Shown here piece by piece: positions 31,591 to 39,925 of a DNA stretch of 64,000 nt. The position numbers and the translations under genes were made by a program. The stretch spans positions 193,433 to 257,432 of the forward strand of contig NZ_CP118181.1 of NCBI RefSeq assembly GCF_028748145.1, in the 5' to 3' direction. Positions within the stretch are counted from its first letter, which is position 1. The number at the start of each line of letters is the position of its first letter. The notes below the pieces were generated by a model. The model made no database searches. It saw nothing but the letters and a program-made list of their open reading frames with translations, and was not told the origin of the DNA. This DNA comes from Entomospira culicis (GTDB taxonomy: Bacteria; Spirochaetota; Spirochaetia; WRBN01).

Positions 31591-33720
31591 ATGAGCGAGG
31601 ATTCAAGCCCTAAGCCGTTACCAGAAGATCTTGTAACCAAAGTGTTGGGAGAGGGTGGTGTATTGAGTCGGCGGGTGGCTGATTATGAGGTACGTGAAGG
31701 GCAGATTGCGCTGAGTCAAGCGGTGGTGGATGCCTTTAATCATGATACGCTTTTAATCGCCGAAGCAGGCACGGGTACGGGTAAGAGTTTTGCCTATTTA
31801 ATTCCTGCGATGGCGTGGGCGGTGCGTAACGAAGAGAAGATTGTTATCTCTACGGCTACTATCAATTTACAAGAACAATTGATGCGTAAGGATGTCCCGA
31901 TGGTACAGTCGTTGCTTAAAAGTGAGATTCGGGTAGAGCTAGCCAAGGGTCGTCAAAATTATCTCTGTTGGAAGCGATATGAAGAGACCTTGGCGGAAGA
32001 TGCGCACTTTCTGGCCAGTATGAATTACGGGATGGATGAGCTTGCCCAGTGGGTACAGCGTAGTGAAAGTGGCGATCGTGGTGAGCTAGAGATGGTGGTG
32101 GAAGAGGCGCTTTGGCAGAAGATTAATTGCGAGAGTGAGAGCTGTTTGGGCAAGAGTTGTGTTGATTATGACCGTTGTTTTCTCAACATTGCGCGCAAAA
32201 AACTCGAGGCAGCGCATATCATTGTCGCCAATCATCACTTGGTCTTTGCCGATTTAGAGCTACGTCAACTCACCAGCGAGGTGGTACGCCTTTTACCCGC
32301 ATATTCAAGACTTATCTTTGACGAGGCGCATAATATTTTACACTCGGCTACGAGCTTCTTTTCGAGTCATCTTACACACTATAGCATCAATCGCCTCTTG
32401 AGCCGTTGGCATCGACGCAAGGGACACGAGGGCTATGGCTTATTGCCCCAGATAGAGCGGTTTTTACAGGGGGATAGCAACGTGAAACATGCGATTAATC
32501 AGGCGTATCACTCTTTGGAACAGACGCGCGAATCTGCCCAGCGCTTGATGAGTCAGTCGGCGTTGCATATTAGTGAATCTTTTCGGTTATCGTCGGTGGT
32601 GGTGCCGGCGCATTTAGAGGCTGGGGTGTTGGTGCCATTGGGCGATCTGGCGAAAGAGTTAAAGCGATTGCAGGCACAGATCAAGAAGCTGGTGGATGCG
32701 GTGAAGGAGCGTAGTGAGGCGAATTTACCTTTGGTGTTAGAGGCGCGTCAAGGATTACAGCGCATGCGTGAGATGGCCGATGTGGCGAAGAGCTTTCTGC
32801 ATTATCTGGAGGATGAGGGGTCGGTGTACTGGGGCGAGCGTCGTCGCACGGTTGCGCATGAGGAGTATGTGCGCTTTGAGGTAACGCCATTGGATTTGGG
32901 CATTCAGATGCGTAGTTTGGTGTACGAGGCGCATGCTACGGTGATTATGGTCTCGGCGACATTGAGTATGAATGGTGATTTTGCCTATTTTAAGCGCAAT
33001 TTGGGACTCAATGGCTATGATGGGCGCGAGGTGCATTTTCGCACCTATCTTTCACCATTTCGCTATGGAGAGTTGGCCTTTTTGGGGCTTCCCACCGATG
33101 GGCCTGCACCAGAGCGCCCCTCGTTTGATACTTATGTGGTAGAATTTTTGAGCCGTATCTTTATTGGATCGCAGGGCAGAGGATTGGCGCTCTTTACCAG
33201 TTATCGGGCGATGCACCATGCCTTTGAGATCCTCAAGGAGCGCCTTGAACCATTGGGCATTCTGGTATTGGCGCAAGGAGAGATGGCACGTAGCCATCTG
33301 GTGCGTCGCTTTGAGGAGCATGGATCGGCAGTGTTGCTTGCCACCGACAGCTTTTGGGAGGGCGTCGATATCAATAATCGGATGCTAAAGGTGGTGGCGC
33401 TCTGCCGACTGCCCTTTGCTCCGCCCAACTCACCTATTGCCCAAGCCAAGAGCGAGGCGATGGAGAAGGCGGGTTTGTCGCCTTTTATGCAGTTGCAGAT
33501 TCCCGAAGCAGCGATAAAGCTCAAGCAGGGCTTTGGTCGATTGATCCGTAAAGACAAAGATTTTGGCTTGATCTATATTTTGGATAATCGTATTAAAAGC
33601 AAGGCGTACGGCAAGCTTTTGTTGCAATCCCTGCCACCGGCCAAAACGGTGAGCGGGAAGAGCCAGTGGCTTATCGACGAGGGCATCGCCTTTTTATCTA
33701 CCCATCAGGAGAAGGAGTAA
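31591..33720 (+). CDS. dinG: DinG-family iron-sulfur helicase
   Basis: 709 residues. Walker A EAGTGTGKSFAYL (about 57-69), DEAH box IFDEAHNI (about 246), four Cys expected for the [4Fe-4S] cluster: one in NYLCWKRYE and three in CESESCLGKSCVDYDRC (about 177-193), VIMVSATL, and the C-terminal motif VI GFGRLIRKDKDFG. This is an XPD-like 5'-3' helicase for unusual DNA structures. Four bp before the next gene. The N-terminal start ATG at 31591 has AGTAGGAG upstream. Confidence 0.88.
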   Translation: MSEDSSPKPLPEDLVTKVLGEGGVLSRRVADYEVREGQIALSQAVVDAFNHDTLLIAEAGTGTGKSFAYLIPAMAWAVRNEEKIVISTATINLQEQLMRKDVPMVQSLLKSEIRVELAKGRQNYLCWKRYEETLAEDAHFLASMNYGMDELAQWVQRSESGDRGELEMVVEEALWQKINCESESCLGKSCVDYDRCFLNIARKKLEAAHIIVANHHLVFADLELRQLTSEVVRLLPAYSRLIFDEAHNILHSATSFFSSHLTHYSINRLLSRWHRRKGHEGYGLLPQIERFLQGDSNVKHAINQAYHSLEQTRESAQRLMSQSALHISESFRLSSVVVPAHLEAGVLVPLGDLAKELKRLQAQIKKLVDAVKERSEANLPLVLEARQGLQRMREMADVAKSFLHYLEDEGSVYWGERRRTVAHEEYVRFEVTPLDLGIQMRSLVYEAHATVIMVSATLSMNGDFAYFKRNLGLNGYDGREVHFRTYLSPFRYGELAFLGLPTDGPAPERPSFDTYVVEFLSRIFIGSQGRGLALFTSYRAMHHAFEILKERLEPLGILVLAQGEMARSHLVRRFEEHGSAVLLATDSFWEGVDINNRMLKVVALCRLPFAPPNSPIAQAKSEAMEKAGLSPFMQLQIPEAAIKLKQGFGRLIRKDKDFGLIYILDNRIKSKAYGKLLLQSLPPAKTVSGKSQWLIDEGIAFLSTHQEKE

Positions 33721-33723
33721 CGA

Positions 33724-34488
33724 ATGGAAGAGAGTCATGAGAAAAGAGTAAAGGGCGCGCCAATGGCGTGGCTTAGGTATGGTATGGTTTGGCTGGCAAA
33801 TGTCGCCTTGATTTATGGGCTTAGCTCGCTGGTCATCTCAAGCTGGGATGCATTTATGCCGAGGTGGCTGGGCTTCTTTACGGTGCTGGTAATGGGTACG
33901 GCCGTGGTTCTTGGCTTACTAGAGCTGGCTTTGTTCCAGTTGCTGGGCTTTAACCCACATCCTTATCCCACCTATGCCCTCTCAAGTACACAACGGGTGA
34001 TCAACGTAAAACATTATTATATCTGGAGCTATGCGTTGGTAATATTAACCCTTATCCTTTTTCTGCTACCCCTACCTCTGGCTAGGTGGAATAGTGATGG
34101 CTTGGAGATTTTGTTTGGCTATCTCTTTTTGACGAGCTTATTAGGGACGTGGGGTTATACTCCTAAGAAATTTTTACTCATAGAGTATTTAGCGCAAAAA
34201 CATGGTGATATTTTTACCAAAAAATTTAAAAAATTGATGATGATTTATGGTATACTATTATTTTCTCCTATAATAATTGGCTGGGCGTTGGTTTGGGTTT
34301 GGTGGATAAATCCGATATTGGTGGCTACGGGGTGGGTGGCATTGGTTACACTCTTCATGCCAATCTTGTCGGTGTATAATACCACGCGTCGACAGGCACA
34401 GTGGTTTATGGAGCCTAATCACGAGCTTTTTTTAGCATGGCAAGAGCAACGTCTTGCCGAAGTGTTAGCGAGTAAGGGGAAGAAGTAA
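33724..34488 (+). CDS. Multi-pass membrane protein, unknown
   Basis: 254 residues with about six membrane helices: YGMVWLANVALIYGL, FFTVLVMGTAVVLGLLELAL, YALVILTLILFLLPLPL, LEILFGYLFLTSLLG, a longer stretch near 175-230. A proline- and aromatic-rich loop (FNPHPYPTYALS) and WGYTPKKFLL between helices. Starts four bp after dinG, so co-transcribed. Resembles short RDD-type membrane proteins only loosely; no assignment. Confidence 0.6.
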   Translation: MEESHEKRVKGAPMAWLRYGMVWLANVALIYGLSSLVISSWDAFMPRWLGFFTVLVMGTAVVLGLLELALFQLLGFNPHPYPTYALSSTQRVINVKHYYIWSYALVILTLILFLLPLPLARWNSDGLEILFGYLFLTSLLGTWGYTPKKFLLIEYLAQKHGDIFTKKFKKLMMIYGILLFSPIIIGWALVWVWWINPILVATGWVALVTLFMPILSVYNTTRRQAQWFMEPNHELFLAWQEQRLAEVLASKGKK

Positions 34489-34569
34489 CGGCATTATTAT
34501 GACCAATGTTAGAAAGAATACTCTTTTTAGAGGAGGGGTCAGACGGAGCAATAAGGAGTCTCTCTTAAG

Positions 34570-35703
34570 CTAAAAGAGAGATTCGTCCTCGTTATCGGTC
34601 TTATCGCTAGACTTTTTCTTCTTCTCTTTGACTGGTTCTTCGGCAGGTGCGCTCTCTTCGGTATCGCCGTGGATGATGGCTTGAATTTGCGCGGTAATCT
34701 TCTCCCAGACTTCAGGGTTACTCTCGAGAAAGAGCTTGGCGTTGTCACGTCCTTGCCCGATCTTCTCTTCGCCATAGCTAAACCAGCTACCTGATTTTTG
34801 GATGAGGTTGTGCTTCACCGCAACATCTAGGAGGCTTGCCGAGGCGGAAATACCCTTGCCGTAGACCAGTTCAAGCTCCACCTTTTTGAAGGGAGGGGAG
34901 ACTTTATTTTTGACAATTTTCACATTGACTTTGTTGCCAAGAATCTCGTCGGCACTCTTCATGATAGTTTCGCCTTTACGCACCTCGATGCGCAAGGAGG
35001 CATAAAATTTGAGGGCGTTTCCTCCGGTGGTGGTCTCGGGGCTACCGTACATTACGCCGATTTTCATACGGATTTGGTTGATAAAGATGATGCAGGTGCC
35101 ACTCTTGGCGATGACGGAGGTGAGTTTGCGGAGCGCTTGGCTCATGAGACGGGCTTGGAGACCGACGTGATTGTCGCCCATTTCGCCGTTGATTTCGGCT
35201 TCGGGAACGAGGGCAGCGACGGAGTCGACAACAATAATATCGACAGCGCCAGAGCGTGCCAGCTGTTCGGCGATTTCTAGGGCTTGTTCCCCTGAATCGG
35301 GCTGGGAGACCCAGAGGTCGTCGACATTAACGCCTAGGGCTTTGGCGTAAGCGGGGTCGAGGGCATGTTCGGCATCGACAAAAGCAGCGATTCCGCCTTT
35401 TTTTTGGGCTTCGCAGACCGCATGGAGGGCGAGGGTGGTTTTACCCGAACTCTCAGGGCCATAAATCTCGATGACGCGCCCCCTAGGGTAGCCACCTACG
35501 CCAATCGCCTCGTCGAGGACAACCGACCCCGAGGGGATGACTTGGATGTCTAGCTTGGGATTTTCTCCCATACGGATAAGCGAGCCCTTACCAAATTGGC
35601 GTTCGATCTGGACGCGGGTGGCTTCGAAGGCCTCATTTTTACCGGTGGTGTCGTGATGTTTTTCGATGGAAGATGCCAATTTTTCGTCAGATTTTTTTGC
35701 CAT
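34570..35703 (-). CDS. recA: Recombinase RecA
   Basis: 377 residues. Walker [10 protein letters not shown] (about residues 74-82), L1/L2 loops and surroundings ([25 protein letters not shown]), and the usual acidic C-terminal tail. It catalyses strand exchange and LexA-type coprotease activity if a repressor is present. Start chosen at MAKKSDEKL because its promoter (35744-35772) occupies the upstream extension of the frame. A hairpin TCTCTCTT / AAGAGAGA overlaps the stop codon but lacks a T-run. Confidence 0.97.
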   Translation of the reverse strand: MAKKSDEKLASSIEKHHDTTGKNEAFEATRVQIERQFGKGSLIRMGENPKLDIQVIPSGSVVLDEAIGVGGYPRGRVIEIYGPESSGKTTLALHAVCEAQKKGGIAAFVDAEHALDPAYAKALGVNVDDLWVSQPDSGEQALEIAEQLARSGAVDIIVVDSVAALVPEAEINGEMGDNHVGLQARLMSQALRKLTSVIAKSGTCIIFINQIRMKIGVMYGSPETTTGGNALKFYASLRIEVRKGETIMKSADEILGNKVNVKIVKNKVSPPFKKVELELVYGKGISASASLLDVAVKHNLIQKSGSWFSYGEEKIGQGRDNAKLFLESNPEVWEKITAQIQAIIHGDTEESAPAEEPVKEKKKKSSDKTDNEDESLF

Positions 35704-35743
35704 GATGGGTTGTGCCTGTCCTTTTCGTGCTGATCTCTTAACA

Positions 35744-35772
35744 AGTATAACACATCGCGCGCCTCTTTGCAA
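35744..35772 (-). promoter_or_regulatory. recA promoter
   Basis: TTGCAA (35767-35772), 17-bp spacer, TATACT (35744-35749). Divergent from the promoter at 35790. No clear SOS box is visible. Confidence 0.65.
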
Positions 35773-35789
35773 GGGTGGTTGGCTGTGGC

Positions 35790-35818
35790 TTGCTTTTTGG
35801 GGATAAGTGTGGTATAGT
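35790..35818 (+). promoter_or_regulatory. Promoter of the M50-like membrane protein
   Basis: TTGCTT (35790-35795), 17-bp spacer, TATAGT (35813-35818), leader about 19 bases with GGAAGGG before the ATG. Confidence 0.6.
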
Positions 35819-35843
35819 GGGGGGAGAAAGTAGGAAGGGTGCG

Positions 35844-36467
35844 ATGGAATTAGTAATCATACTTGGCGTGGCGTTGGGCAGTTATGCGTTGCATGATACG
35901 GCGCAATTATATGTGGCATCGTGGTTAAAGCGACGGGTCAACGGCAAGCGGGTGGGCTTTCCTGCCGATATCACCAGCTACTTTAATCTTCAACGCATTG
36001 GCTTGACGATCTTTTGGGGATTGGGTTGGAGCAGTGAATTCCACTTTTTATATCGCGATGCCTCGCAGTTTCGTTGGGGGCGTTTAGGTGTGATGCTCTT
36101 GCATCTTTTTAGCCCGATTTTTTACTTGGTGATGGCGCTTTTTTGGTTCTATATTGGCTACTATCTATCGATATTACCAGACTTTATTCGCACGTTCTTT
36201 ATTGGTAATCTAAGCTATTTTAATCTTAGCATGGTCATCTTAATGCTCATCCCCATCCCACCCTTGAGCATGGGGCGACTGCTCTTTAGCTACTACACCA
36301 AAGTGGGGATGGAACTCAAATTACGCCAACTAGAATTTTATGGAAATTTACTCCTTGTCGGCATCATTCTCGCCTCTCAACTATTCCATATCGAGATCAT
36401 CCCCTTCGATACCCTCCGCCAAGAGACCCTTATCCTCCTCCAAAAGATAGGATTGTTGAAAATTTAA
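35844..36467 (+). CDS. M50 (site-2 protease)-like membrane protein without active site
   Basis: 207 residues with four to five membrane helices in the layout of the short M50/FtsJ-neighbour S2P group. The HExxH motif of the family (ALHEFAHAYVA) appears here as [11 protein letters not shown], so the second metal His and the Glu are lost, and the second metal-site motif (NLLPIPPLDGGRIL) is [15 protein letters not shown], losing the Asp. It should therefore not be a metalloprotease. ATG has RBS GGAAGGG; the longer upstream start is rejected because it overlaps the promoter. Divergent from recA. Confidence 0.72.
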   Translation: MELVIILGVALGSYALHDTAQLYVASWLKRRVNGKRVGFPADITSYFNLQRIGLTIFWGLGWSSEFHFLYRDASQFRWGRLGVMLLHLFSPIFYLVMALFWFYIGYYLSILPDFIRTFFIGNLSYFNLSMVILMLIPIPPLSMGRLLFSYYTKVGMELKLRQLEFYGNLLLVGIILASQLFHIEIIPFDTLRQETLILLQKIGLLKI

Positions 36468-36478
36468 GCGCAAGAGGA

Positions 36479-36507
36479 TTGACAAGAATGCTAAAATTTG
36501 TCATAGT
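36479..36507 (+). promoter_or_regulatory. Promoter of the rpmH operon
   Basis: Perfect -35 TTGACA (36479-36484), 17-bp spacer, CATAGT (36502-36507), about 55 bp of leader before rpmH. Confidence 0.7.
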
Positions 36508-36567
36508 ATTAGGCAGTAATGTAAGTATCACTTAGCGTGAGCCTAGTTGTGAGGAGAATGAGAGATT

Positions 36568-36732
36568 ATGAGTAAGGGAAAACGAACCTACCAACCATCA
36601 AAGCGTAAACGAGTGCGCAAATTCGGCTTTAGAGCTCGCATGGCAGACTTTGGTGGACGCGCAGTATTAGCCCGTCGCCGTGCCAAAGGTCGCCATAGCT
36701 TAACGGTTTCGGATGAAAAAAAATCTTACTAA
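36568..36732 (+). CDS. rpmH: Ribosomal protein bL34, with C-terminal extension
   Basis: 54 residues. The L34 core is clear: [21 protein letters not shown] and [14 protein letters not shown]-terminal MSKG precedes the usual KRTYQ, and the C-terminus runs on past the normal end ([10 protein letters not shown]), 20 bp into the start of rnpA in another frame. RBS GAGGAG is 12 bases upstream of the ATG. Too short for common ORF cutoffs. First of the rpmH-rnpA-yidD-yidC-khpB block. Confidence 0.93.
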   Translation: MSKGKRTYQPSKRKRVRKFGFRARMADFGGRAVLARRRAKGRHSLTVSDEKKSY

Positions 36733-37105
36733 AAGAGTAAGACTCAATAAGCAGACATTTAAGCTCACTCTTCAGCAGGGTAAACGCCTAAGATATGCTC
36801 AGATGACCATCTTCTATCGAGAAAATCAGCTGAGCATCGCGCGTTATGGTGTGGGTGTGGGCAGAAAGTATGGCAATGCAGTACAGAGAAATAGAGCCAA
36901 GCGATTGCTACGAGAGGCGTTAAACAAGGTGTATCTACATATCTTATCTTCCTACGACATTGTTGTCCTAGTTTATGATAAAGAATTATCCCTCTCCTCT
37001 TGTGCCAATCAGCTTAGCCATATGTTTGAACGACTAGGAATCATAAACAGAGATCATGATGAAGCTCTTACCTACAATACAGATTATTCTTCGCCCGTTG
37101 AGTAG
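36713..37105 (+). CDS. rnpA: Ribonuclease P protein component
   Basis: 130 residues. The RNase P protein RNR motif region is seen as [18 protein letters not shown] (about residues 53-70) after VGVGRK; the N-terminal [20 protein letters not shown] is typical. It binds the RnpB RNA and helps tRNA 5' maturation. The ATG overlaps the 3' end of rpmH by 20 bp. The 3' end overlaps the start of yidD by 50 bp. Also supports processing of the tRNA-Ala made elsewhere in the window. Confidence 0.93.
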   Translation: MKKNLTKRVRLNKQTFKLTLQQGKRLRYAQMTIFYRENQLSIARYGVGVGRKYGNAVQRNRAKRLLREALNKVYLHILSSYDIVVLVYDKELSLSSCANQLSHMFERLGIINRDHDEALTYNTDYSSPVE

Positions 37106-37319
37106 TATCATTAATACCCTAATGATAGCACTGGTGCATTGTTACCAAAAGTGCATTTCCCCACTTAAACGGCCAAGCTGTCGTTACTATCCCACTTGCT
37201 CAAGCTATACGCTTCAGGCACTTAAAAAGCATGGTCCTTGGCGTGGTAGCTTCCTTGGCATTAAACGTATTTTACGCTGTCATCCTTGGCATGAGGGTGG
37301 TATTGATCATGTTCCCTAA
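37056..37319 (+). CDS. yidD: Membrane protein insertion efficiency factor YidD
   Basis: 87 residues with the full family signature: [29 protein letters not shown] and then [15 protein letters not shown] (in pieces [19 protein letters not shown]). Peripheral inner-membrane protein that helps YidC. ATG at 37056 (or 37059) is 50 bp inside rnpA; the Met at 37122 would give a protein that seems too short before the SPL core, so the first start is preferred though RBS evidence is weak. Confidence 0.88.
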   Translation: MMKLLPTIQIILRPLSSIINTLMIALVHCYQKCISPLKRPSCRYYPTCSSYTLQALKKHGPWRGSFLGIKRILRCHPWHEGGIDHVP

Positions 37320-37376
37320 CTTACAGAAAATGATATTTTGCATAGATTTTAAAGAAAAAGGATTGATAAATTTAGC

Positions 37377-39224
37377 ATGGATAAGCGACTTATTTTAACG
37401 ATTGCACTGGTCAGTATTGTCTTTCTCACCGGAAATTTTGTCATGAGCAAACTCTATCCCCCTGTAGAAGTTCCCACCCACACAGAGGCTTCGGGCGTGG
37501 CGGATGCCTTACCCGCTACCTCCACTACTGCCCTTAGCTTATTTGTTCCTGTAGCAGGAGAAGAGGGAGAAGTAACTCCAATCAAGGAGAGCACTTATAT
37601 TCATAGTGATGGGCTTTATGAGATAACCTTCTCCACGCAGGGCGCAACCATGCAATCCTTAAAGTTGCGCGAGTTTCACGATCCGCGTACCAAAGAGCCT
37701 ATCGAATTGGTGCTACCTTTTAACAGCGAACCTGCGGGGGCATTTACGCTCTACTTTCCTGAGGATAATAGCTTAAAACCATTAACAGCGAACTTCACCT
37801 TGATAGAACAGCGCGCTGATGCGCTGATTTTTGCTTATGATTTTCGCTACACGTTAGCGCAAGCTGGCGAGAGTCAATCCATTCGTCTGCTTAAGGAATT
37901 TCACTTTAACGAGGAGTATCTCTTTAAAGTAAACGTTGCATTTGTTGCGCTGGATGATCTTCCCCTACCTCAGGCGTTACTCACAGGTGGGTATACGTTG
38001 GAGAGCCTACCTCAATTGGGTCCTGATTTTGAGCGTTTAGATGGACGTGATACCTTTCGTCATTCAATTTATTTAAACGCCGACAAAAAACGGGTGATGG
38101 CTAAGATGCGTGCAGGCGTGGCTACGGCTAATGATGGCGCACTTTGGGCGGGGGTGAGCGAAAAGTACTTTTTACTCTTGGGAATTCCTCAAAATGCACC
38201 CTTACGCATGCACTGGAGTACGCGTTCTCTGGACGAAGAGACACAGAAGAGCGGATTACAATTTAATGTTACGCGTGGGGCAACCACTGGTCGTATGCTT
38301 GAGGTGCGTGATGAACTCTTCTACTATATGGGGCCAAAGCAAGAGGCGCAGTTGTTGCGATATAATATCGCCAAGGATAATGCGTGGGGCGTGAGCGATC
38401 TCTACCTCAATCGGGCAATGGACGCGCATGTCTTCTTGGGGGTAATTATTACACCATTAAAGTGGATACTCTTCTTTATTTATGGCTTTGTGGGCAACTG
38501 GGGTTGGGCGATTGTCATTTTGACAGTTTTGGTCAAGCTTTTACTCCTTAAACCCTCGATCTCCAGTGCGGTGAGCATGTCCTCGATGACCAAGGTTCAA
38601 CCTAAGCTCAAGGCACTCCAAGAGAAGTACAAGGATAATAAAGAGGAATTAGCGCGAAAACAGATGGAGCTTTATCAAAAAGAAGGGGTTAATCCAGCGG
38701 GTGGGTGCTTACCGATGTTGATTCAATTACCGATTCTTTTGGCGCTCTTTTCGCTCTTTAACCAGTACTTTGAGCTTCGTGGTGCACCGTGGATTCTTTG
38801 GGTGCAAGATCTCTCTTCTCCGGATAAATTCCTTACGTTTAGCCGTCCTTTGCCCCTATTGGGCTGGAATTATCTCAACCTCTTACCCATCTTTTATATT
38901 GTAACCCAGATGCTCACGACTTTTCTCTCGATGAATGATACCACGGCCAATAACCAACAAATGCGCACCATGATGTGGCTACTACCACTTATCTTCTTCT
39001 TTATGCTCTACAACATGCCCTCGGGACTCTTCCTTTACTGGACAGTTTCGAATATTTTAGGGCTCTTCCAGCAGCTTTTAATTAACCACTGGAAAAAAGA
39101 TGGGACATTAGAGAAGATGCACGCGAAAAAAGAGGCAAAAAAGCGAGGGAAAAATCAACAGCGCGCCCAATTGATGGCCGCCTATCAACAACGACTAAAT
39201 CAATCTAAAGGAAAGAAGAAATGA
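37377..39224 (+). CDS. yidC: Membrane protein insertase YidC
   Basis: 615 residues. N-terminal anchor (about 6-25), a beta-rich periplasmic domain (about 60-340), then the conserved insertase core with helices near 350-600: FIYGFVGNWGWAIVILTVLVKL, SSAVSMSSMTKVQPKLKALQEKYK, PAGGCLPMLIQLPILLALFSLFNQ and the final QMRTMMWLLPLIFFFMLYNMPSGLFLYWT. Five-helix Oxa1/YidC type with a Gram-negative periplasmic domain. Poor RBS (AAGGA at 14 bases). The stop overlaps the khpB start (ATGA). Confidence 0.97.
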   Translation: MDKRLILTIALVSIVFLTGNFVMSKLYPPVEVPTHTEASGVADALPATSTTALSLFVPVAGEEGEVTPIKESTYIHSDGLYEITFSTQGATMQSLKLREFHDPRTKEPIELVLPFNSEPAGAFTLYFPEDNSLKPLTANFTLIEQRADALIFAYDFRYTLAQAGESQSIRLLKEFHFNEEYLFKVNVAFVALDDLPLPQALLTGGYTLESLPQLGPDFERLDGRDTFRHSIYLNADKKRVMAKMRAGVATANDGALWAGVSEKYFLLLGIPQNAPLRMHWSTRSLDEETQKSGLQFNVTRGATTGRMLEVRDELFYYMGPKQEAQLLRYNIAKDNAWGVSDLYLNRAMDAHVFLGVIITPLKWILFFIYGFVGNWGWAIVILTVLVKLLLLKPSISSAVSMSSMTKVQPKLKALQEKYKDNKEELARKQMELYQKEGVNPAGGCLPMLIQLPILLALFSLFNQYFELRGAPWILWVQDLSSPDKFLTFSRPLPLLGWNYLNLLPIFYIVTQMLTTFLSMNDTTANNQQMRTMMWLLPLIFFFMLYNMPSGLFLYWTVSNILGLFQQLLINHWKKDGTLEKMHAKKEAKKRGKNQQRAQLMAAYQQRLNQSKGKKK

Positions 39225-39916
39225 TAAGAGAATTTGAAGGCAAAAATGAACGTGAAGCAATTGAAAAAGCCGTACAAGAGCTTGGCTTAGAGAGTGCCGA
39301 CTTTGATGTTGAGATCCTCTCCAGCGAGGCAAAGAAGGGATTTCTCTTCAAGCGATCGAGTGTGCGGATTCGGGTGCATGTTGCCGATGAGAAGGTTAAA
39401 GAGAGTACGCCTGCGGTGAAGAGTCATACGCCTGCTACCAGTGAGCATGCGCAGGTACGTGAGGAGAAGGCAAAGGATTTTCTCTTGACAATGATTAAAC
39501 ATATGGGTTATACCGCCACGATTAATGTGGTTTATGATCAACAGGGGCGGTTGCACTTGGATATTGTCTCGTCGGAGGCTGCGGTGTTGATTGGGCGTAA
39601 GGGTAAAAATTTGGATGCGCTTCAGCTCTTGGTGAGTGTCTATCTTAATACGATCTTCTCGGATGAGACGGAGGAGCGCGTGATTGTAGATGCAGAAAAT
39701 TATCGTGAGCGTCGTGAGGATGCGATTCAAGGCATGGCGATGAAGCATGCAAATTTAGCGGTGAAACAACGTAAGAGTCGCTTGCTAGAGCCGATGAATC
39801 CGTTTGAACGTCGCATTGTGCACACGACGCTTAGTGATCGTGATGATGTGATTACCCAGAGTGAAGGCGAAGGTCTCTATAAGCAAGTGCGCATCATCTA
39901 TAAAGGATCGCACTAG
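39221..39916 (+). CDS. khpB: RNA-binding protein KhpB (Jag)
   Basis: 231 residues in three parts: Jag_N-like (residues 1-53), KH (about 95-155; GxxG loop GRKGKNLDALQLL) and R3H (about 170-231; MNPFERRIVHTTLSDRDDV). Binds RNA, with KhpA in other bacteria, in cell division and growth; the usual neighbour of yidC. The linker between Jag_N and KH is short and charged. Four-base overlap with yidC. Confidence 0.92.
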   Translation: MIREFEGKNEREAIEKAVQELGLESADFDVEILSSEAKKGFLFKRSSVRIRVHVADEKVKESTPAVKSHTPATSEHAQVREEKAKDFLLTMIKHMGYTATINVVYDQQGRLHLDIVSSEAAVLIGRKGKNLDALQLLVSVYLNTIFSDETEERVIVDAENYRERREDAIQGMAMKHANLAVKQRKSRLLEPMNPFERRIVHTTLSDRDDVITQSEGEGLYKQVRIIYKGSH

Positions 39917-39925
39917 GATGCTGAC

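Noticed and set aside
34540-34590. Hairpin at the recA stop as a rho-independent terminator
   Set aside because: Stem TCTCTCTT / AAGAGAGA is there, but no T-run follows on the minus strand; may still pause transcription.
35703-35772. Longer recA start at 35772
   Set aside because: That codon lies in the -35 box of the recA promoter; MAKKSDEKL fits the family start.
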